This document shows, one piece after another, positions 1 through 8,325 of a stretch of 36,422 nucleotides of DNA; the stretch's first letter is position 1; each line of letters begins with the position of its first letter. This DNA comes from Nitrosomonas nitrosa (GTDB lineage: Bacteria > Pseudomonadota > Gammaproteobacteria > Burkholderiales > Nitrosomonadaceae), in the NCBI RefSeq assembly GCF_003051105.1, contig NZ_QAOO01000030.1:1-36422 (forward strand), in the 5' to 3' direction. The translations under genes and the position numbers were made by a program. The notes under the pieces are model-generated. The model saw only the letters and a program-made list of their open reading frames with translations. It ran no database searches and had not been told where the DNA came from.

Positions 1-206
1 GGCAATAATCCCTTTGCGATAAGCCGCTTGCCTGCCAGGCTTCTATATGGTTTTGTTTGTACAGCGCTAACACCATCAATTATCCTCTTGAAATAAGTAT
101 GGGGATAATAATGGACTAGATTATCTATGGTTAGATGGTCGTGCTGAACGCTTACGATTCCTGCAACTGATAGCCCAGTCAATCCGACGCGCGGCCCACC
201 GTTCAT

Positions 207-1016
207 TTACCCATCCGGCCAATGCAGCAGTACGACAATAGCCAATAAATGCCCAGGATACCAGGCTCGCCAGATAAAACGCGGCATCCTGAAACTAACC
301 TGCGGTACTCGGTTAGCGGCACCTGCAGCCATCAACAGCACAAAAAAGCATGTCGCCACGGTAAAAAACTTGGCCATAATCGAGCTATTCAACAGTACCG
401 CATTAATCAGTAGAGGCAGGGCAGCACTTACCGCAGTAAGCTGCTTGATCAGGGTGTCGGCTGGCTGATTCAGGACGTGCAGCGCGAACATAAAAAAGGG
501 AATCATTAGAAGCCCGCCATGACCATACTCTACCCATTGGCCGACGAACAGCCAGGCAAAGAGTGTTGTCGCAATCGACAGCCATATAATGAAAAAATAG
601 CTCAGCCCCCCGGGATTTGAACGATGAGCCAAGCTGCGCAGCCATGTTCCCCAACACAACCCTAACACGAGGGTGAAACAGATATTCAGTTTAAAATCAT
701 CACGTGTCATGGCCATGTAGGGAAGCTGGGCGATCAGCCCGATCAACAGAATGCGCAGAGCATAGCGTGTTGGGTTATGGGTATTGAAAAGTCCATGCCA
801 GGCAACCATAGCAGCGAATAGCGGAAAGGCAATGCGACCGATCGATGAGCTGACCCAGCCGACGTCCCAGCTCCCGGGAAGCAGGTAGCGTACTACATGA
901 TCCATGGTCATGGTGATCAATGCAAGCCACTGACCCCAGGTCGTCCAAGCTGAGGAAGGGCGGGAAGTTGGGTGGGTGGCTGAAAGGGGAGAAATCAATG
1001 GTATCGGTAACTCCAA
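207..1016 (-). CDS. TraX-family polytopic membrane protein
   Basis: The 269-residue product is very hydrophobic, with about seven likely membrane segments. An N-terminal block near residues 31-43 (ALITMTMDHVVRY) matches the usual opening of TraX-family proteins, the group named after the F-pilin acetylase TraX. Most chromosomal members have no proven substrate, so acetylation of a surface structure is only family-level inference. The longest frame starts with TTG at 1014-1016; I see no strong ribosome site, and a start nearer the first membrane helix is possible. It lies alone, with no conjugation genes beside it. Confidence is good for family and moderate for start. Confidence 0.75.
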   Translation of the reverse strand: MELPIPLISPLSATHPTSRPSSAWTTWGQWLALITMTMDHVVRYLLPGSWDVGWVSSSIGRIAFPLFAAMVAWHGLFNTHNPTRYALRILLIGLIAQLPYMAMTRDDFKLNICFTLVLGLCWGTWLRSLAHRSNPGGLSYFFIIWLSIATTLFAWLFVGQWVEYGHGGLLMIPFFMFALHVLNQPADTLIKQLTAVSAALPLLINAVLLNSSIMAKFFTVATCFFVLLMAAGAANRVPQVSFRMPRFIWRAWYPGHLLAIVVLLHWPDG

Positions 1017-1405
1017 TCATGCATTGAAAACAGCTTCACCATAACGGCAACAGCCTTGGTAGCATGGGCATATAAACGTCCTATTTTAAGAGTAACAAGA
1101 ACTAAAAATCCAACATGCTGCCCAAATAAGTAGCTGATTAGCAAAAAAATCCGCCTTTCTTAGCTTAATCAGAATAATAATATATATGTATTGACTCATT
1201 ATTCTCGGCCACTATTCTTGGTTCTTTCTTTCTAAGTTAGCGATAGCGGCCCGCCAGACCATCCCAACAATCTGATGTTGATTTCGTTCTTTTTCACCAT
1301 AAGAAAGCTTTAGCGGCGTTTATATTTGTCTATAGCGATAGATAACTGGCCATATAATCGTTATTATATTCATATGATTGTAATTTCCGAGAGGGTTCCA
1401 GAAAC
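1017..1405. other. Intergenic region, no gene seen
   Basis: This AT-rich stretch separates the TraX-like gene from the small gene at 1406. It contains short A/T tracts, including a run of alternating TA near 1180, which could hold promoters for the rightward genes. I find no convincing open frame, RNA gene or long inverted repeat. Confidence 0.4.
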
Positions 1406-1606
1406 ATGTCCAATTTTATAAAAAGGTTATTTTCTGTAAACTCAGATGAACAAAAAGTGCTTGATGCGATTAAGGAATCTGGTCTCAAGTCTATGCGAGT
1501 TATCGGACGAGGTACTTTAGTTGTCGATGCAAAAGAAGTCACCAGTACTGATAAATTTAAAGTTTATGCGAGGGAAGCAAAAAAAATTGTTGAGCAAAGC
1601 AGCTAG
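1406..1606 (+). CDS. Small hypothetical protein (66 aa)
   Basis: This short soluble protein of unknown function is lysine-rich and predicted to be mixed alpha/beta. It has no signal peptide or membrane segment. A GAGAGGG ribosome site about 10 bases before the ATG supports the start. The stop codon lies only 18 bases before the GTG of the membrane protein at 1625, so the two are probably one transcript. I do not recognise the family. It could be a small regulator or accessory of the downstream membrane protein, but the sequence does not show this. Confidence 0.6.
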   Translation: MSNFIKRLFSVNSDEQKVLDAIKESGLKSMRVIGRGTLVVDAKEVTSTDKFKVYAREAKKIVEQSS

Positions 1607-1624
1607 CCAAAATATTAGATTAAC

Positions 1625-2422
1625 GTGCTCGCTTTCTTAATTCTTCCCGTACTTGTCAGTGGCTTCATCGTTTGTAATTACAACCCCAATTTTTATTATA
1701 AGATTCACCGCTACCAAGGGCAGTATTTGTATTTTATTAGCGCTTGTCTTGGTGTAGCTTCTCTATTGGCGTTTTCAGTAATCGCCTTTATCGCACATAA
1801 GTTTTTCCCATCAACAATTTACATCTTTAACTGGGAAATTACGATAAGCATTGCCATCTTACTTGAGTCTCTAATACTCGAAGTACAGGATGAAAAAGCC
1901 AAAGCTAATTTAATTGCTTTTGCATGGATTGTCGTCATCTCATTAGGCACTATTTTAATCGCATACTTCTGGTCTGTCTGCTCGAGGGCAAGGCTACATA
2001 TCAAAGCAGGCACGCTCGAAAAATCCAAGATACTGCTTATGTCCAAGGTTTTAAGTGATAATCCTATGGATAAGCTATTTTTTGAATCTTATCTATACTC
2101 TCGGCCGCTCCTGTTGTCACTCAACTCAAGAAAAGTTTATGTAGGTACAATCAATTCTCTAGGTGAATTAAATGAAAGTAGCGGAATGGATCAAGAAATT
2201 TCATTAATCCCCATAATGAGTGGATATCGCAATGAAGATACGCTTGAGGTCCATTTCACCACATACTATGAAGTTATAGCTACCGATTTAAATATTGTAA
2301 TTCGGCAGGATCAGATACTTTCAGCATCTTGGTTTGATTTTGATATTTATAAAAAATTAAATCCAAGAAAAATATCATCAATTTCTTCTATATGGACAAC
2401 ACTATGCGATAAGAAAGGTTAG
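1625..2422 (+). CDS. Membrane protein with C-terminal beta-rich soluble domain
   Basis: The 265-residue product starts with GTG directly downstream of the 66-aa gene. Residues 1-120 hold about four hydrophobic helices (near 1-18, 37-58, 66-85 and 98-118). From about residue 160 a soluble beta-rich domain follows, with segments such as SRKVYVGTI and SGYRNEDTLEVHFTTYYEV that resemble a small barrel of the Sm/SH3 kind seen at the end of some unnamed bacterial membrane proteins. Function is unknown. The last residues (SIWTTLCDKKG) look like the C-terminus of the adhesin-E-like proteins elsewhere in this window, which raises the possibility of a recombined 3' end. Confidence 0.6.
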   Translation: MLAFLILPVLVSGFIVCNYNPNFYYKIHRYQGQYLYFISACLGVASLLAFSVIAFIAHKFFPSTIYIFNWEITISIAILLESLILEVQDEKAKANLIAFAWIVVISLGTILIAYFWSVCSRARLHIKAGTLEKSKILLMSKVLSDNPMDKLFFESYLYSRPLLLSLNSRKVYVGTINSLGELNESSGMDQEISLIPIMSGYRNEDTLEVHFTTYYEVIATDLNIVIRQDQILSASWFDFDIYKKLNPRKISSISSIWTTLCDKKG

Positions 2423-2634
2423 TGTTTGCTCTCTTCCATGTATACGTGAAAGATTCAACCTGAGCTGCAATTCTCAAAAGAGAAACAAGTGACATATCAA
2501 AAATGTGTAAGGATGGCCGATAGATCAAATCATTTATTGATATTTTTATCGAGGGAATGGGGGGATTGTTTGAATAATTAAAAGATATCTCCATGAATTC
2601 TTGAATATAAAGGTGAATACAACCAAGAGTTTTC

Positions 2635-3777
2635 TTACTCGTTAAAAATTGCCATATAGGAAGAAAACATAAACATACGGTTTCGGCTCTGCCCTGTCAT
2701 TTCTTTTAATATTCCATGTTTGCACATATCAGCAACGAGATCGTTTGCAGCTTTATAACTTAAATTACAAATTTTCTGCGCCTGCTCAACATCTGTAGTT
2801 GGGTGCTTGAACAATGCATTTAACAAAATTTGTGCATTGGCGCTCCTTCGCCCAAATTTAGTTCGCAAACTCTGCTCTATCTCAGCTTTCAATCCAAGAA
2901 TATTGGATAAAGTATTTACTGCTAGTGTCGCTGTTTGCTCGATACCCACTAAAAAATATTTAAGCCATTGCAGCATGTTATTTTTTTCTCGCACCAACAT
3001 CAAATTGTCATAATATCGGCTTTTATTTTTCTCAAAATAGCTCGAAAGATAAAGTAGTGGCTTTTCTAGCATGCCCTCACTCACCAAAAAGAGCGTAATA
3101 AGTAAGCGTCCGATGCGTCCATTACCATCCAAGAACGGATGGATTGTCTCAAATTGGTAATGAGCAATAGCTATACGAATTAATGCAGGTACATGAATAT
3201 CGTGATTATGCAAAAAATTTTCAAGATCACCCATAAGATCATTCACATATTGGTGATGAAGTGGTATGAATGTTGCATCTGCCAGGCTGTTACCCCCTAT
3301 CCAATTTTGACTGGTACGAAATTCACCGGGTAGTTTATGTTCACCACGCACACTATCCAGCAAAATAGCATGCGTTTTCTTCAATAATCTTGATGATAGC
3401 GGTAAAGATTCTAATTCGTTGATAGCCTGATTGAGTGCTGCGATGTAATTTTGCACTTCACGCCAATCGTTACGATGCTCCGGCGAAACGTCCGCTTCTT
3501 GTAAGACTGCCTCCTGCATATTAGTTTGTGTACCTTCTATACGACTAGAAACAACTGCTTCTTTCGTGACATGCAATTGAATAAATAAATCAATATTGGG
3601 TACCAAGCGGGCAAATGAATTGAGCTCGCCTAACTTGACAGCAGCTCTTTCAAGTAGGCTGTTAATATGCGAAGCTTGCCACACCCACTCGTCGTTTATT
3701 TTTGATGGTAGAAAATAACGATATTCGTAACTTTTTTCATAGTGCCCTGCACTATATTGCTCAAGCTGAATTGTCAT
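2635..3777 (-). CDS. Fic-domain protein (AMP-transferase type) with N-terminal inhibitory motif and C-terminal winged helix
   Basis: Fic proteins transfer AMP, or rarely another nucleotide moiety, from a nucleotide to a target hydroxyl. The catalytic motif HPFLDGNGRIGR is complete at residues 213-224, counted from the ATG at 3777. An S-x-x-x-E-G inhibitory motif (SSRIEG, residues 77-82) precedes it, marking a class II, self-inhibited Fic protein. An N-terminal Fic/DOC domain and a C-terminal winged-helix-like region (about 300-380) complete the usual architecture and length. A longer frame reaches a TTG at 3807, but the ATG at 3775-3777 begins the conserved part. The gene stands alone; an inverted repeat just upstream suggests autoregulation through the helix domain. 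Target protein unknown. Confidence 0.88.
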   Translation of the reverse strand: MTIQLEQYSAGHYEKSYEYRYFLPSKINDEWVWQASHINSLLERAAVKLGELNSFARLVPNIDLFIQLHVTKEAVVSSRIEGTQTNMQEAVLQEADVSPEHRNDWREVQNYIAALNQAINELESLPLSSRLLKKTHAILLDSVRGEHKLPGEFRTSQNWIGGNSLADATFIPLHHQYVNDLMGDLENFLHNHDIHVPALIRIAIAHYQFETIHPFLDGNGRIGRLLITLFLVSEGMLEKPLLYLSSYFEKNKSRYYDNLMLVREKNNMLQWLKYFLVGIEQTATLAVNTLSNILGLKAEIEQSLRTKFGRRSANAQILLNALFKHPTTDVEQAQKICNLSYKAANDLVADMCKHGILKEMTGQSRNRMFMFSSYMAIFNE

Positions 3778-3814
3778 AGACTTATAAAAATTAAAGTAAC
3801 ATACCAATCTTCTT

Positions 3815-3864
3815 ATTTTACTTTAATCATTAAAAGTAAAATACAATAAAAGTTATTTTACTTT
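3815..3864. promoter_or_regulatory. Operator-like inverted repeat plus third half-site upstream of fic
   Basis: ATTTTACTTT at 3815-3824 is mirrored exactly by AAAGTAAAAT at 3833-3842, and a third copy of ATTTTACTTT lies at 3855-3864, exactly 40 bp from the first. The set sits within 90 bp of the fic start, where the promoter should be. Three ordered half-sites suggest binding by a dimeric regulator, possibly the winged helix of the Fic protein itself. Confidence 0.5.
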
Positions 3865-4202
3865 ACGCATATTTATGATACTTGATGAGGATTGGAGCAA
3901 GAGTAATAAGATGCCCCAAGAAAATTAGTGTATTGTTCTCGAAGTCACTATTTTTGAATGGTGCTGCGATATTACGGGATAACGTACATTCGGAATTTCT
4001 AACAGGCGCTGGCCTGCTAAACAGAGTGGTCTTAACATAGTCAGGAGTGGGCACTCATTTGTCTTTGTTATAGACTTGGCTCCCACCTTGTGTTGTCTGG
4101 TCTTCACCGGAATCATTTTCCCCGGGAGAGAGTAGTAATCTGCCAATTATTTCATCAGCTTGTAGAGGTTAATACTCCATAAAAGAGCAACATTAATTTG
4201 CT
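3865..4202. other. Intergenic region between fic and the AAA/nuclease operon
   Basis: Two overlapping open frames of 60-70 codons exist on the minus strand, but they share the same bases in different phases, lack clear ribosome sites and match nothing I know. I regard the stretch as a possible relic rather than a gene. No tRNA-like or CRISPR-like structure is visible. Confidence 0.35.
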
Positions 4203-4709
4203 CTAGTTCACAATCCACGGCAGATTTCTCATGGAAGATCTTTCCGCCACCAATGGATGTGCATCAATCGGTTTCAAAAGCTGACGCAATTTTAGTTCAA
4301 TATCTGCAGGGTTAATCGCTCGTGGCCGTAATTTTGAATGCTTTGCTGGCTGTTCAAGATGTAAAACAATGCGTACTTTACGAGAAGCTATCACCTTATT
4401 GGCTATTTGTTTTTCCTTCTCATCACTTGCATTTAGTTTTGCGGGTAGCATCGCAGCCAACGTATCAAAAACTTTATCTGCGATTTCCCTGGACAGCTCG
4501 GATGGTTTTGTGCGCGGGTATTGCTGATAATCTTTTACTTCGATTAACCAAGCTGTTTTATCTGAGTCAATTGCCAACAGATCCAATGACTTAATACCAT
4601 CGCGCATTCGTATAAATTGATTTCGATAGAAAGACCATTCGTCGTATTTGTCGACATGCCACTCATCTGGAAAATCAAAACTTAGACCATCTATATTAAA
4701 GCACTGCAT
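4203..4709 (-). CDS. Putative PD-(D/E)xK nuclease-like partner of the AAA ATPase
   Basis: The 168-residue product has a compact core with D43 (in KSLDLLAID) followed by E57-V-K59 (in WLIEVKDY), the order and spacing of a PD-(D/E)xK nuclease active site. A helical middle and a charged C-terminal part follow. The ATG is three bases after the stop of the AAA ATPase gene at 4713, so the two are translated together. In such pairs the ATPase usually senses or recruits and the small protein acts, but no named system is recognised with certainty. The nuclease reading rests on one motif and could be wrong; it might instead be a non-catalytic endonuclease-fold protein. Confidence 0.6.
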   Translation of the reverse strand: MQCFNIDGLSFDFPDEWHVDKYDEWSFYRNQFIRMRDGIKSLDLLAIDSDKTAWLIEVKDYQQYPRTKPSELSREIADKVFDTLAAMLPAKLNASDEKEKQIANKVIASRKVRIVLHLEQPAKHSKLRPRAINPADIELKLRQLLKPIDAHPLVAERSSMRNLPWIVN

Positions 4710-4712
4710 AAA

Positions 4713-5762
4713 TTAGCTAGTATTCATAAGAAAGCGGTCAGATTGCTCTAACTCCTCATCAAGTACGGCTATCTCACCAATATCATCAACATTAGCGCCT
4801 TGATCGACCACAATCCCATCCTCCGTTGCATGAAGCCCAAAAAATCTTGCGCTAACATTTTTACGACTCTTTTCTGCGAGCAGTATTTCTAGCTCGCGGA
4901 GAAGAAAAAGACTATGCGTCGCAACAAAGACCTGTATACCCACAACGCTCAGATCCAATATGCTTTTGGCAACCCGTTTTATGAGTCGAGGATTCAGATT
5001 AGCCTCAGGCTCATCCCAAAACAGGTATCCTTTATCTAACAATGCACCCGTTGCTATCAAACGAGCGAGCATTCCAAGCTTACGCAAACCTTCCGCTACC
5101 AATGGAATTTCCATTCGTCCATTAGCGTTTTTTAAATAAAAACGACCATTCTTGTCGAGCTCTATTAAGCCACCCATAGCCGCCTCTAAAGGCTCCAAAA
5201 GTTCCCGTATTTGCTTTTCTCTTGGCCCTTTCTGTAACAAAGTTCCTAGCAAAAGACAGGTATCTCTCCATGTTTCTTCAAAATCGAGGTAATGGCTCTC
5301 ATATACCGAAACAAAATTTGGAAAAATTGTCAGCAATTCACGAGTCGGGAGATATACAGGTGGAACATCTAGCCAGTTTGTCGGTAACTTTTCGATACTT
5401 ACCTCAGATTTGCTGTTAGTGGCGAACCCAAACGCAATGTTCCAGTTACTTTGTTCAAAAATCAGGGTAATATCACAGCGCTCACGCCCTTGCTTCCTTC
5501 GCGCCAAACGGCCAAGAGCCTCCGGTCGGAACACATTGACAAGCTTATCGGCAAGTCGAGTCTGATAAACGGATTTTGTGGGTGAAGTTGCATGTGGCTT
5601 CCGTCCTTCTTCTGCACTGGTCGCCAAAACTGAATATGCTAGTTTGAGTAAATGTGTTTTTCCAGTACCGTTTTCTCCAACAATCACATTCAAATTACGA
5701 CCGAACTCGAGATCAGATTTGGAGAAAACAGTAAAATTTTTTATGATCATTCGCTGCAACAT
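4713..5762 (-). CDS. AAA family ATPase (RecF/SMC-like, AAA_15/AAA_21 type)
   Basis: The 349-residue ATPase begins with the strand-loop typical of RecF-like proteins and has Walker A GENGTGKT at residues 29-36, Walker [13 protein letters not shown] at 247-258, and a switch histidine in ATHS at 281-284. The ABC-like signature is weak (AEGLRKL at 223-229). It has no C-terminal TOPRIM domain, so it is not an OLD nuclease. It is the first gene of a two-gene minus-strand operon with the nuclease-like 4203-4709 gene. ATPases of this group occur in Septu, PARIS, AbiL and similar defence pairs, but the partner here is neither HNH nor DUF4435 as far as I can see. Confidence 0.85.
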   Translation of the reverse strand: MLQRMIIKNFTVFSKSDLEFGRNLNVIVGENGTGKTHLLKLAYSVLATSAEEGRKPHATSPTKSVYQTRLADKLVNVFRPEALGRLARRKQGRERCDITLIFEQSNWNIAFGFATNSKSEVSIEKLPTNWLDVPPVYLPTRELLTIFPNFVSVYESHYLDFEETWRDTCLLLGTLLQKGPREKQIRELLEPLEAAMGGLIELDKNGRFYLKNANGRMEIPLVAEGLRKLGMLARLIATGALLDKGYLFWDEPEANLNPRLIKRVAKSILDLSVVGIQVFVATHSLFLLRELEILLAEKSRKNVSARFFGLHATEDGIVVDQGANVDDIGEIAVLDEELEQSDRFLMNTS

Positions 5763-5879
5763 TGTTTCCCTTCCTCACCAATCTTGAATCGTCCCGTACG
5801 CCAAATCAACTTCAAATATTGGTTAGTTCATTAGGCACTTACTAATCAATCAAACACTATTCAGATATGAAAATACGGT

Positions 5880-5920
5880 GCTCTAGAAACGAAGTGAACG
5901 CCCGACCCACCCCTTAGAGA
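5880..5920 (-). repeat. Degenerate copy of tRNA-Arg 3' half (candidate attachment-site relic)
   Basis: About 41 bases align with 22,252-22,292 inside the intact tRNA-Arg(CCT) gene with 8 mismatches and no gaps, in the same orientation. It includes the T-arm and the anticodon-proximal stretch ACCCCTTAG. Integration at the 3' end of a tRNA leaves such a fragment at the far end of the element. The divergence suggests an old event. Confidence 0.6.
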
Positions 5921-5949
5921 CACCTCCCTCATCAGGAAGCTCGTCAGTA

Positions 5950-5976
5950 ACATGTTAAAAGATAACATGTTTTTCT
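5950..5976 (+). terminator. Hairpin AACATGTTA/TAACATGTT followed by T-run
   Basis: The arms AACATGTTA (5950-5958) and TAACATGTT (5964-5972) pair perfectly over 9 bp with a 5-base loop, and the second arm runs into a short T-tract. No intact gene lies immediately upstream, so it may have ended a lost gene of the island. Confidence 0.4.
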
Positions 5977-6015
5977 GTGGCTCGCGCTATCTTTTTTATA
6001 AAAAATAACCTCAAC

Positions 6016-6033
6016 TGTACCGAAATTGTACCG
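6016..6033. repeat. TGTACCG direct repeat, 11-bp period, beside the tRNA relic
   Basis: TGTACCG occurs at 6016-6022 and 6027-6033, separated by AAAT. A pair with the same 11-bp period (GTGACCC) lies beside the intact tRNA-Arg at 22,182-22,199. Short repeats with one-turn spacing next to tRNA integration sites are typical of integrase or excisionase arm sites; that role is inferred here. Confidence 0.4.
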
Positions 6034-6273
6034 ATAGATATTCAACATAAATGAGAAAGGACTATTAAATAGTGATTTTTAGCATCACATTTGCTGTTTC
6101 CTTGTTCCCATAAGAAAAGCTAGCTAGTTTAGCTATTTAAATAAGAATAACCTGACGAATGAAATGGAGATCGAATTGGCAAGGATTAAATTTATTGTAA
6201 ATTTCTATAAATGATAGCCAGGATTCTGATGAGATCAATCTCTCAGCAATAAATTAATATAGGAGATATTAAA

Positions 6274-6384
6274 ATGCTATTTACAACTTGGAAAGAGCGA
6301 GGAATTCTCTTCGCAATAGCAGTAGTAACTTGCTTAATAGAAATAATTACCGGTGTAGATGTTTTCTTGTGGTTATTTAAATAA
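6274..6384 (+). CDS. Small single-pass membrane peptide (36 aa)
   Basis: An ATG at 6274 with a clear AGGAG eight bases upstream opens a 36-codon frame. The product has a short charged N-terminus (TTWKERG) and one hydrophobic segment (residues 11-25), ending in a second hydrophobic patch (DVFLWLF). Such peptides often sit next to small genes of integrated elements, which fits the relic immediately downstream. Function unknown; the good ribosome site is the main argument that it is translated. Confidence 0.45.
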   Translation: MLFTTWKERGILFAIAVVTCLIEIITGVDVFLWLFK

Positions 6385-6412
6385 CAAGTTTGATACTTAT
6401 CCGGAGATTAAA

Positions 6413-6478
6413 ATGCAAGCTATACAAACTAAATTCTTAGGCTTTACCAATAGCAGAGGGGTTAGTAGTATCGATTGA
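6413..6478 (+). pseudogene. Truncated start of an AIQTK-type mobile-element protein
   Basis: A GGAG ribosome site precedes an ATG that opens with MQAIQTKFLGFTNSRG. This closely resembles the start of a small protein family (AIQTKxxxxTNxRGSR) that I recall from plasmids and integrated elements of Proteobacteria. The frame stops after 21 codons, whereas that family is usually two to four times longer. A phrase compatible with its later part (NAAKLNW) appears in another phase near 6551. It therefore looks like a decayed gene. The family assignment is from memory only. Confidence 0.45.
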
Positions 6479-6673
6479 TTATACTTTCCTATTTCAGGCC
6501 ATCTGTCACTTTCACGAGTCTTTGCTTTGGTTTATTTGTTCGCATTATCAATGCAGCCAAGCTGAACTGGTCAAGAGCTACGGTTCATTAGCTGCTATCT
6601 CTAGTATTTCGGCTGCAGATTTTAAATCCTTCTAAATACTTGTAAAGCAATAATATCTTAGGAAGGGGGAGAG

Positions 6674-6688
6674 GGGGTAGCGTACCCC
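6674..6688. repeat. Hairpin GGGGTA-GCG-TACCCC, shared with 15,033
   Basis: A six-pair stem with a three-base loop is embedded in a G-rich then C-rich tract. The core AGCGTACCCCT recurs at 15,039-15,049, also upstream of an adhesin-like gene, so this is a repeated intergenic element and not a chance stem. Confidence 0.5.
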
Positions 6689-6949
6689 TACCTAACCTCT
6701 ATTGCAATCAGCCCTGAAATTTTCTATAAAAAAATCAGAATGTTATAAATCTCCTGACTAATCTCAGAAAACCTAGTTCTCTGAATTAACCCTAAACAGC
6801 TAAAGTTATCAGGTTCAAATATCGTTATTAATAGAGTCACATGCTGTAATACATTGAAGGAATACAAAAGAATTTCTGACTCTTTGAGTTTAAAGGTAGA
6901 CAAAAGTGGCTTTGTTGTGAGGTATACATCATTCCACCCCTTGATGCTG

Positions 6950-6968
6950 AACGGCGCTGCCGTTTTTC
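6950..6968 (+). terminator. Rho-independent terminator-like hairpin
   Basis: AACGGC (6950-6955), loop GCT and GCCGTT (6959-6964) form a strong stem followed by TTTT. An outer TGATG/CATCA pairing extends it. It would end a rightward transcript from the relic region; no intact upstream gene is apparent. Confidence 0.5.
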
Positions 6969-7094
6969 ATCATTACTTTAGATCTACTCTTGAGGATTTT
7001 CATGACAATTGAATTGACAGTCAGAATACACCCTGAAGTAGTAAAGTTAGCTGTGAAAATAGCTATCCTCTTACTAATTTAGGAAGTGGGCAAA

Positions 7095-7114
7095 GGGGGC
7101 AAGACTCTGCCCCC
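7095..7114. repeat. Hairpin GGGGGC/GCCCCC, 200 bp upstream of adhesin-like gene
   Basis: GGGGGC (7095-7100) and GCCCCC (7109-7114) pair with an eight-base loop. The flank GGAAGTGGGCAAAG resembles the flank of the other two G-rich hairpins (6661 and 15,027), so all three may be one decayed repeat family. Confidence 0.4.
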
Positions 7115-7317
7115 AATGTTTTTCTGCGATTCAATAGGTAACAAAGTGCTATTGCCTGATAGATTTTCTGATGTGCTATATAAATTTGCCACAAGGCAAG
7201 GCATAGTATCCCATGGAAACCATTCGTGTATATATATAATATTCAATTAGTTAGTTTGGATCATACTGACTAATGAAAGTCTCGGGGTAGAAATTGGTTG
7301 CTGAGAAAAAATTAATA

Positions 7318-8196
7318 ATGATAAGTCACTTGATAAAAAAATTACTGTTTACTCTATCACTGGTTTTCATAAGCTATAGTGCAGTTGCTGAGTGGACGCA
7401 TGTATCTGACAATTTCAATAATTATAGTGCTAAAAGTGTCTCTGAATTTTCAAAGATGTTTGATGAGACATATGTTGATTATGCCACTATTCAGAAAGAG
7501 GGGAACATGGTCAAAATGTGGAGTTTGACGAACTTTGGGAATGAGCGAGAACTCTCTCCAGGAATTAAGTTTTTATCAACGAAATCACTGGAAGAGTTTG
7601 ATTGCAAGGAAGAGCTAGTAAGATATCTTCACGTATCAGCCTATAGTAAAAATATGGGTGGTGGGGAGCCAGTTTATATCGAAGATACTCCTTCGCTTAA
7701 ATGGAACCAAGTGCCACCTAAGTCAGTTATAAAAGGTCTATGGGAAATTGCTTGCGGTCAAACAGAAGAAGATAAGATTAAGAGTGAAAAGTCAAAAATA
7801 GATTTTATGTTATATAAAGGCATGCTGAAATTTACTTTAGATCCTGATGTCCCTCCTCCTCAGGAAGAATGGATTGAAATTCAACCATTCCACAAATCAA
7901 AATTTGAGAAATATTATTTTCATCCAGTTATCTATAAAAAAAATAGTCAATTAATACAAGTATGGAAATTAGTAAGTTCTGCACCTACAGGAACATGGTA
8001 CGCTGAGAATGGTTCTTCAACGCTAATGAAGAGTGAATATGATTGTAAAAATGAGCGCTATAGGAGTCTTTATATGTCCTATAACAAATCTGTGTGGCAA
8101 CTAGTGAATGATAGACCTAGTGATATTTGGTCGCCTGTTAAATCGGGTTTATTTGAAGATTATTTAATTGACATTGTTTGTGATAAGAGAGGTTAG
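7318..8196 (+). CDS. Secreted surface-adhesin-E-like protein, two tandem domains
   Basis: The product has a signal peptide (lysines, hydrophobic core, SAVAEW cleavage region around residue 24) and then two copies of a roughly 120-residue adhesin-E-like domain. Each copy opens with a tryptophan motif (EWTHV, EWIEI), has a VKMWSL- or IQVWKL-type strand, an aspartate-cysteine (FDCKEE, YDCKNE), and ends near a second cysteine (ACGQ, VCDKRG), suggesting one disulfide per domain. A TTG at 7294 extends the frame, but the ATG at 7318 aligns with the starts of the two paralogues and has GAGA at a comparable spacing. Role is unproven; exported and possibly cell-surface. Confidence 0.75.
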   Translation: MISHLIKKLLFTLSLVFISYSAVAEWTHVSDNFNNYSAKSVSEFSKMFDETYVDYATIQKEGNMVKMWSLTNFGNERELSPGIKFLSTKSLEEFDCKEELVRYLHVSAYSKNMGGGEPVYIEDTPSLKWNQVPPKSVIKGLWEIACGQTEEDKIKSEKSKIDFMLYKGMLKFTLDPDVPPPQEEWIEIQPFHKSKFEKYYFHPVIYKKNSQLIQVWKLVSSAPTGTWYAENGSSTLMKSEYDCKNERYRSLYMSYNKSVWQLVNDRPSDIWSPVKSGLFEDYLIDIVCDKRG

Positions 8197-8325
8197 TTAA
8201 ACCTCTATTTTTTTGCTAAAGGCTAATATAAATGAAAGTTGTGGGAGTTTGACCCTTTTATTTATTTTTCTTACTTTGATTTAATCCACATATTTGAAAA
8301 AGAGAAAATCCTAAAGTAGTGACAA

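Larger units (their letters stand above)
6479..7317. other. Long intergenic region with repeats and hairpins upstream of an adhesin-like gene
   Basis: There is no gene I can support here. It holds two GC-rich hairpins (6674-6688 and 7095-7114), a terminator-like hairpin (6950-6968), and a block near 6718-6835 that resembles sequence upstream of the adhesin-like genes at 15,303 and 19,790 (shared words AAATCAGAAT, TTATAAA, TAAAGTTA and ATCGTTATTA). Confidence 0.5.

Noticed and set aside
1..206. Possible plus-strand gene fragment (LDGRAERLRFLQLIAQ) at the window start
   Set aside because: It is a short frame with no visible start, ribosome site or known motif, and ends within the TraX-like gene; too weak to annotate.
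3863..4146. Two overlapping minus-strand frames of 63 and 73 codons
   Set aside because: They occupy the same bases in different phases, lack ribosome sites and have no recognisable protein features.
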